Source: an uncultured Eubacteriales bacterium
GTDB taxonomy: Bacteria; Bacillota; Clostridia; Oscillospirales; CAG-272
Length of the DNA stretch: 64,000 bases
Reading direction: 5' to 3'
Assembly: GCA_934474225.1 (NCBI GenBank)
Contig: CAKSLU010000007.1
Location: 7,916 to 71,915 of the forward strand
Shown: in pieces, positions 58,305 through 64,000 of the stretch
Layout: each line of letters begins with the position of its first letter
Numbering within the stretch: position 1 is the first letter of the stretch
Program-made: the position numbers and the translations under genes
The notes under the pieces: model-generated
What the model was told of the DNA's origin: nothing
Seen by the model: the letters and a program-made list of their open reading frames with translations, nothing else
The model's database searches: none

Positions 58305-59409
58305 TTCGTCGCCTCCTTGTGTCCGCGGAACTTCAGCGTATAGTTGATGAAGAACTCACTGCCGATGATGAAGAAAATGATGATGCCCGTGAGAATCTCC
58401 GAGAACGAGTTGTTGAGATTGAGCTTGGTGGTGATCTCGGACGCACCCTTTTGCAGGAACACGATGAGGAACGAGGTGAGAATCATCATCAGCGGATTGA
58501 ACTTGGCAAGCCAGGAGACCATAATAGCGGTGAAGCCGCGGCCGGCCACCGTGTTGCGCGTGATGGTGTGGTCGGTGCCCGAGACGAGCAGCATACCCGC
58601 GATGCCGCAGACCGCGCCCGAGAGGAGCATGGTGCGGATGATGACCTTCGGCACGTTGATGCCGATGTAGCGCGCGGTGTTCTCGCTCTCGCCGACGACG
58701 GTCAGCTCATAGCCGTGCTTGCTGTACTTGAGGTAGATGAACATGAAGACGGTGAGCGCCAGCACGATGAGGATGTTTAAGAGGTACTTCTGCCCGCCGA
58801 CCTGCGGCAGCCAGCCCGCCATCGTCTTGCTGTTGATGACGCCGATCTGCCCAGAGCCCTTCGGCACGGACCAGACGTAGCAGAAGTAGGCCACGATCTG
58901 CGTGGCGATGTAGTTCATCATCAGGGTGAACAGCGTCTCGTTCGTCCCCCACTTCGCCTTGAAGAAGGCGGGGATGACCGCCCAGATCGCGCCCGCGGCG
59001 ATGCTGCTGACCACGATGACCAAAAGCAGCAGCGCGGTGGGCAGCTTGTCGCCGAGCAGGATCATGCAGGCCGCCGACGCAAGACCGCCGACCAGCGCCT
59101 GCCCCTCGGCGCCCGTGTTCCAGAAGCGCATACGGAAGGCCGGCGTGACTGCCAGCGACAGGCAGAGCAGGATCGCGATGTTCTGGCAAAGCCCCCAGAT
59201 GCGGCGGGTCGTGCCGAACGCGCCGTCCCACATCGTCTTGTAGATTTCGATCGGGTTCTGCTTCGTGAGCAGGTAGGAAAGCACGCCGCAGAAGAGCAGC
59301 GCAAGGAGGACGGCGACCGCGCGGATCAGCCAGGCGCGCCACCAGGGCAGCGCGCCGCGCTTCACGATGTGAAACAGCGGTTCACGCGGTGCTTTTTCAT
59401 GCGTGTTTG

Positions 59410-59413
<4 letters not shown>
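58301..59413 (-). CDS. ABC transporter permease, nucleoside (BMP) type, first subunit
   Basis: 370 residues, the NupP (YufP) counterpart. Cytoplasmic N-terminus (TNTHEKAPREPLFHIVKRGA), then a core of about ten membrane helices. FRMRFWNTGAEGQALVGGLA near 92 is the conserved substrate-channel motif of these transporters; YELTVVGESENTARYIGINV near 230 is the ATPase-coupling loop. Overlaps both neighbours by 4 bp, so strictly coupled to the ATPase gene. Confidence 0.93.
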
Positions 59414-60975
<1,562 letters not shown>

Positions 60976-61001
60976 ATTTGTTTCCTCCGTGGCTGGACTT
61001 G

Positions 61002-61282
61002 AAAAAGCACAGGGGGTTGCAAAAAACAGCGTTTTTTACAACCCCTATTCAGCTTCTCGGGGCTCGGGAAAAAAGATGCAGAATCGTCGAAAGGCACTTC
61101 GTCGCCGTACTTTGTACGGCAGGAGTGGCTTTCGGCGAGAGAAAAAGGGGAATTGAACCTGTTTTTGAGGGAATCCCAAAGGGATTCCGACCGCAGAGGG
61201 TCGATGCTCCGCGGTCGAAGTCACCTTTGCGTTCCCCTTTTTCGGTCTGCGCTTTTTTCACAGCCCTATATTTGTGCTTTTT
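61002..61282. other. Highly structured intergenic segment between lipoprotein and ATPase genes
   Basis: Outer arms AAAAAGCACA (61002-61011) and TGTGCTTTTT (61273-61282). Inside: GGGGTTGCAAAAAAC/GTTTTTTACAACCCC hairpin (about 61013-61045, one mismatch), CGAAAGGCACT/AGTGGCTTTCG enclosing GCCGTACTTTGTACGGC (about 61088-61137), and AAAAAGGGGAA/TTCCCCTTTTT (about 61141-61245) enclosing GGAATCCCAAAGGGATTCC and GACCGC/GCGGTC. The nesting is orderly, like a folded RNA or a cruciform element. No ORF is convincing. Confidence 0.75.
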
Positions 61283-61287
61283 GGAAC

Positions 61288-62562
61288 TTAATATGCAGCG
61301 TTCAGCTTCGTGATGCCGTCGATGTCCACATCGAAGTAAGGAGCGGAGCGCTTTTCGGACTCGTGGAAGTAGCCGTCTGCAACAACCTCGGTGTCCTTCT
61401 CGTAGTTGGCGTCGGTGTCAACGTCTGCAAGGTAGGAGGTGATCGTCTCGCCGCCGACCGTGAAGACAGCGGTGTCAAAGACATGCAGCTCGCCGCTCTC
61501 CAGCTTTGCCACAGCAGCGTCGATCGCAGCCTGCGTGCCTTCCGCAGCAGCCTTCGCGTTGATCTCGGAGAGCTCAACCGAGCCGGTTGCCAGCGTGCCG
61601 GTCCAGTCAGCAGCGATTGCTTCGCCGGACTTTGCGCAGTTTACGATGTACTCAAAGTAAGGAGCCCAGTTGATACGGGAGGATACGATGAAGGTGTTCG
61701 GGCAAGCGGCAACCGTGCTGCCGTTGTAGGAAACATTCGGAACACCGGCGGTCTCGCATGCGGTAGGAGCGCCCATGGAGTCAGCGTGCTGGCTGATGAG
61801 CTTGCAGCCGCGGCTGATCAGCGTGGTTGCAGCTTCCTTCTCAGCGGTCTCGTCGTACCAGCTGCCGGTGAACTGCACTTCCATCGTTGCGGTGGGGCAA
61901 ACGCTTCTTGCGCCGAGGAAGAAGGAGGTGTAGCCCGAGATAACTTCTGCGTAGGTGAATGCGCCGACGTAGCCGATCTTGGCATCCTCTGCCTTGAAGT
62001 TGCCTGCGGCGATCATCTCGTTGAGCTTGAGGCCTGCGGCGATACCGGCGAGGTATCTGCCCTCATAGATGGAAGCGAATGCATTGTGGAAGTTTGCAAG
62101 GCCCTCGGTGTGTGCCATCGTGCCGGTTGCATGGCAGAACTGAACGTCGGGGTTCTCTCTTGCAGCCTGGAGCATATAGGACTCGTGGCCGAAGGAGTCT
62201 GCGAAGATCACGGTGCAGCCGCGGTCAACCAGGTCGAGCGCAGCCTCGTAGCACTCGTTGGACTCGGGGATGTTGGTCTTGAAAATAACCTGATCGTCAC
62301 TAAGTCCGAGAGCAGCCTGTGCCTCTCTTGCGGCATTAATGAAGTTCAGGTCATAGGTGGAGTTTTCGTCATGCAGGAAAATGAAGCCGATCTTGAAGTT
62401 GTCATCGGCCACAGGGGTAGCGTCGGTCGTTGCATCGGTGCTTGCAGTCGTATTGTCGGTCGCGACAGAGTCACCGGTGTTTGCAGGGGTCTTCTCGTCT
62501 CCGCAGGCAACAAGCGCCAGCATCATAACGGCAACCAGAGCAAGAGCAAAAAACTTTCTCAT
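61288..62562 (-). CDS. BMP-family nucleoside-binding lipoprotein
   Basis: 424 residues, substrate-binding component of the importer; the relatives (NupN/YufN, BmpA, PnrA) bind purine nucleosides. Signal peptide MRKFFALALVAVMMLALVAC with lipobox LVAC (Cys 20) and a Thr/Asp-rich linker. Mature domain: KIGFIFLHDENSTYDLNF near 73, VIFADSFGHESYMLQAAREN near 137, CHATGTMAHTEGLANFHNAF near 164 and GRYLAGIAAGLKL near 190. Its codon use (more GCA, TCT, GTA-type codons) is less GC-extreme than its neighbours, as in strongly expressed genes. Start at 62562 after CGGAGGAAAA. Confidence 0.93.
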   Translation of the reverse strand: MRKFFALALVAVMMLALVACGDEKTPANTGDSVATDNTTASTDATTDATPVADDNFKIGFIFLHDENSTYDLNFINAAREAQAALGLSDDQVIFKTNIPESNECYEAALDLVDRGCTVIFADSFGHESYMLQAARENPDVQFCHATGTMAHTEGLANFHNAFASIYEGRYLAGIAAGLKLNEMIAAGNFKAEDAKIGYVGAFTYAEVISGYTSFFLGARSVCPTATMEVQFTGSWYDETAEKEAATTLISRGCKLISQHADSMGAPTACETAGVPNVSYNGSTVAACPNTFIVSSRINWAPYFEYIVNCAKSGEAIAADWTGTLATGSVELSEINAKAAAEGTQAAIDAAVAKLESGELHVFDTAVFTVGGETITSYLADVDTDANYEKDTEVVADGYFHESEKRSAPYFDVDIDGITKLNAAY

Positions 62563-62625
62563 TTTTCCTCCGTATTCATTCCAAGAATTTTCGGAGCGTC
62601 GCTCCGGGGAATGAATCATATATTC

Positions 62626-62655
62626 ATTGTAGCAGGTTCGGGCGCGGCGGCGCAA
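62626..62655 (-). promoter_or_regulatory. Promoter for the nucleoside importer operon
   Basis: Minus strand TTGCGC (62655-62650), 18 bp, TACAAT (62631-62626). The leader contains the hairpin GGAGCGTCGCTCC (near 62593-62605). No purine-riboswitch core was seen. Confidence 0.55.
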
Positions 62656-62750
62656 GTCGTATTTTCGACGAATTTTGCAACGGCGCGTCGGATATTTTAC
62701 ACAGATTTCACAAGGTTGATTTTCCGCCGTCACATTTTTCCGTTTTCCTC

Positions 62751-62779
62751 TTGCCAAGCCGATTTCGGTATGTTATAAT
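62751..62779 (+). promoter_or_regulatory. Orphan promoter directly before a terminator
   Basis: TTGCCA (62751-62756), 17 bp, TATAAT (62774-62779) on the plus strand, with a strong terminator beginning 14 bp downstream. Confidence 0.6.
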
Positions 62780-62792
62780 AGAACAAATGCGA

Positions 62793-62827
62793 AAAAAGCG
62801 AGCCGCGGACAGCGGTTCGCTTTTTGT
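62793..62827. terminator. Bidirectional terminator
   Basis: AAAAAGCGAGCCGC (62793-62806), loop GGACA, GCGGTTCGCTTTTT (62812-62825), one G-T pair. Serves the minus-strand glutamine synthetase, about 350 bp after its stop, and would end any transcript from 62751-62779. Confidence 0.88.
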
Positions 62828-62886
62828 TATTTTCCTGTCAGGCGTTGCCTGATGCTAACGGGGAGAAGGAGGCGCGTGCGACTTTC

Positions 62887-63174
62887 GGCTCCCCTGTGCA
62901 AGGGGAGCTGGCGTGGAACACGCCTGAGGGGTTGTTCCATGCTTTTTCATTCTTTTTTGCCATGTAACAATCCCTCCGCCGCCGGTGATGTTTCCCGCAA
63001 GGGAAACTCATTAGGAACGCATCGCGTTCCGGGGCACCTCCCTTTACACAAGGGAGGCGAAGATAGATTGTGCAGGTTGCGGGCGACCGATGGTCGCCCC
63101 TACGGGTTTGTGCGTCTTTCGCAAGCCCGGTAGGGGTCGGCGCCCTCGACAACCCGTTTTTACACAAGGGAGGC
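62887..63174. repeat. R1 with R3, half R4, R6 and R1 tail
   Basis: R1 (62887-63058) with P2 GGCGTGGAACACGCC and an R3 insert in the right arm (62987-63030: GATGTTTCCC/GGGAAACTC with a GCAA loop, then GGAACGCATCGCGTTCC). Then right-half R4 (63079-63104), R6 left half (63129-63157) and an isolated R1 right end (ACACAAGGGAGGC, to 63174). Confidence 0.82.
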
Positions 63175-63178
63175 TCGC

Positions 63179-64000
63179 TTACACCCCGAACAGGAGATCC
63201 ACATAGGTGGGGAACGGCCAGAGTTCGCGCGAAGTGCGCACTTCCAGCGCGTCTGCCTCGGTGCGGACGGCGTCCATCTTCGGCAGAATCACATCGCGGT
63301 AATAATCCGCCGTCGCCTCAAGGTCGGCGTGCGGCGCGGCATCGACCGCACCGGACAGCCCCTCCGTGGCGCGGAACAGCGCGTCGGCACGGGTCATCAG
63401 CGTCCGCTGCGTCTCGCTCTCGTAGACCGAGGCGGGCGTGTCGCCGAGCAGGCGAAGCTGCTTTGAGACGGCGGGCAGAATGTCCCGCCGCACCATGTCG
63501 CACATGGTGCGCGCCTCGACACGCAGCGACTTGACATAGTTTTCGAGCATAATTTCGGTGCGGGAGACAATCTCCTGCTCCGTGAAAATGTGATGGTCGG
63601 TGAACAGCTTGAGGTTCTTTGCATCGCGGAAATGCGGCACCGCGTCCGGCAGCGTGCGCAGATTCGGCAGCCCGCGCGCTTCCGCCTCTTCCTGCCACGC
63701 CTCGGAATAGCCGTCGCCGTTGAAGACGATGCGCTTGTGATTCTTATAGGTGCGGCGGATGATGTTGTGCACCTCGGTGTCAAAGTCGTCTGCCGCCTCG
63801 AGAATGTCGGCAATCTGCCGCAGCGCCTCGGCGACGATGGTGTTGAGCACGATGTTCGGCCCTGCGATGTTCAGCGCCGAGCCGAGCATGCGGAACTCAA
63901 ACTTGTTGCCGGTGAAGGCAAACGGCGAGGTGCGGTTGCGGTCGGTGTTGTCCTTCGGGAAGTCGGGCAGCACGGACGCGCCGATGCGGATGACCTGCCC
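63179..64000 (-). CDS. glnN: Type III glutamine synthetase (partial, C-terminal part)
   Basis: ATP-dependent ammonium assimilation into glutamine. About 273 residues are visible, the C-terminal part of a protein of about 700; the rest lies beyond the right edge. GSIII marks: TDRNRTSPFAFTGNKFEFRM followed by LGSALNIAGPNIVLNTIVAE near the visible N-terminus, then a long helical C-terminal domain typical of GlnN and ending ELWPFPTYVDLLFGV. The family is common in Clostridia and Bacteroides. Transcribed leftwards, ending before an R1/R4/R6 block. Confidence 0.95.
   Translation of the reverse strand, partial: GQVIRIGASVLPDFPKDNTDRNRTSPFAFTGNKFEFRMLGSALNIAGPNIVLNTIVAEALRQIADILEAADDFDTEVHNIIRRTYKNHKRIVFNGDGYSEAWQEEAEARGLPNLRTLPDAVPHFRDAKNLKLFTDHHIFTEQEIVSRTEIMLENYVKSLRVEARTMCDMVRRDILPAVSKQLRLLGDTPASVYESETQRTLMTRADALFRATEGLSGAVDAAPHADLEATADYYRDVILPKMDAVRTEADALEVRTSRELWPFPTYVDLLFGV

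Noticed and set aside
61141..61245. tRNA-like T-arm (AGGTTCAATTCCCC) on the minus strand of the structured gap
   Set aside because: The T-loop matches, but the T-stem has mismatches and no D-arm or anticodon arm can be drawn.
62563..62660. Purine riboswitch before the nucleoside-binding lipoprotein gene
   Set aside because: The expected conserved loop pairing and TATA-flanked core were not found; only a small hairpin is present.

Overview
The window looks like a chromosomal segment of a high-GC, anaerobic Firmicute of class Clostridia, probably a gut Oscillospirales/Christensenellales-type lineage. This is inferred from gene content only: ZapA next to a U32 peptidase, MreBCD with PBP2, acetate kinase, type III glutamine synthetase, SLH-domain surface proteins, a BMP-type nucleoside importer, AGGAGG-type ribosome binding sites and sigma-A type promoters. 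About 46 protein genes and one tRNA-Pro (CGG) are supported. The two edge genes, proA (left) and a glnN-type glutamine synthetase (right), are cut by the window.

Layout. 1-2.0 kb: proline synthesis (proB, proA; minus strand), with a divergent promoter pair towards zapA and a U32 peptidase (2.0-4.3 kb). 4.5-10.8 kb: the rod-shape/division cluster maf, mreB, mreC, mreD, PBP2, then nth. 11.1-13.8 kb: asnS and a class Ic aspartate aminotransferase. 14.1-18.1 kb: ackA divergent from tmcAL (both use acetate), a DUF1294 protein and a metallophosphoesterase. 18.3-18.9 kb: a two-gene RHH/XRE regulatory cassette with a shared operator sequence. 19.2-32.4 kb: a minus-strand carbohydrate locus with a 1,703-residue beta-helix/GH43/SLH surface protein, an orphan sugar-binding lipoprotein, an AraC regulator, a GH2 beta-galactosidase and an unrecognised alpha-toroid-like enzyme. 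32.9-36.5 kb: a lipid module (diacylglycerol-kinase-like, CrtO-like, PAP2) and pyruvate kinase. 36.8-44.4 kb: a secreted protein, an OmpR/WalK-type two-component system, two membrane-anchored accessory proteins resembling YycH/YycI, then murA. 44.7-45.4 kb: a small XRE regulator beside a segment rich in inverted repeats. 45.5-51.6 kb: an MBL hydrolase overlapping uvrB, then uvrA. 52.2-56.7 kb: an RlmL-like methyltransferase, nrdR with an NrdR box, tRNA-Pro and a second SLH protein. 57.3-62.6 kb: a purine-nucleoside-type ABC importer with a highly structured gap after its lipoprotein gene. 63.2-64 kb: glutamine synthetase.

The most unusual content is between the genes. Nearly every gap over 200 bp is built from interspersed structured repeats. 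Superfamily S1 (called R1, R7 and R8 here) is a roughly 110-145 bp five-helix element whose helix sequences differ between copies while pairing is kept. A second element type (R2, R3) is nested at fixed slots inside R1, and once inside an unrelated repeat. A third group (R4, R5, R6) consists of modules bounded by GTAGGG and CCCTAC. These repeats interrupt the mre operon, lie in the 5' leaders of asnS and tmcAL, and probably supply the last codons of at least one gene. They are the best candidate here for an under-described system.

Limits: assignments come from reading translations and motifs without database searches. Repeat names are local labels, promoters are consensus matches, and all folding statements are by eye.
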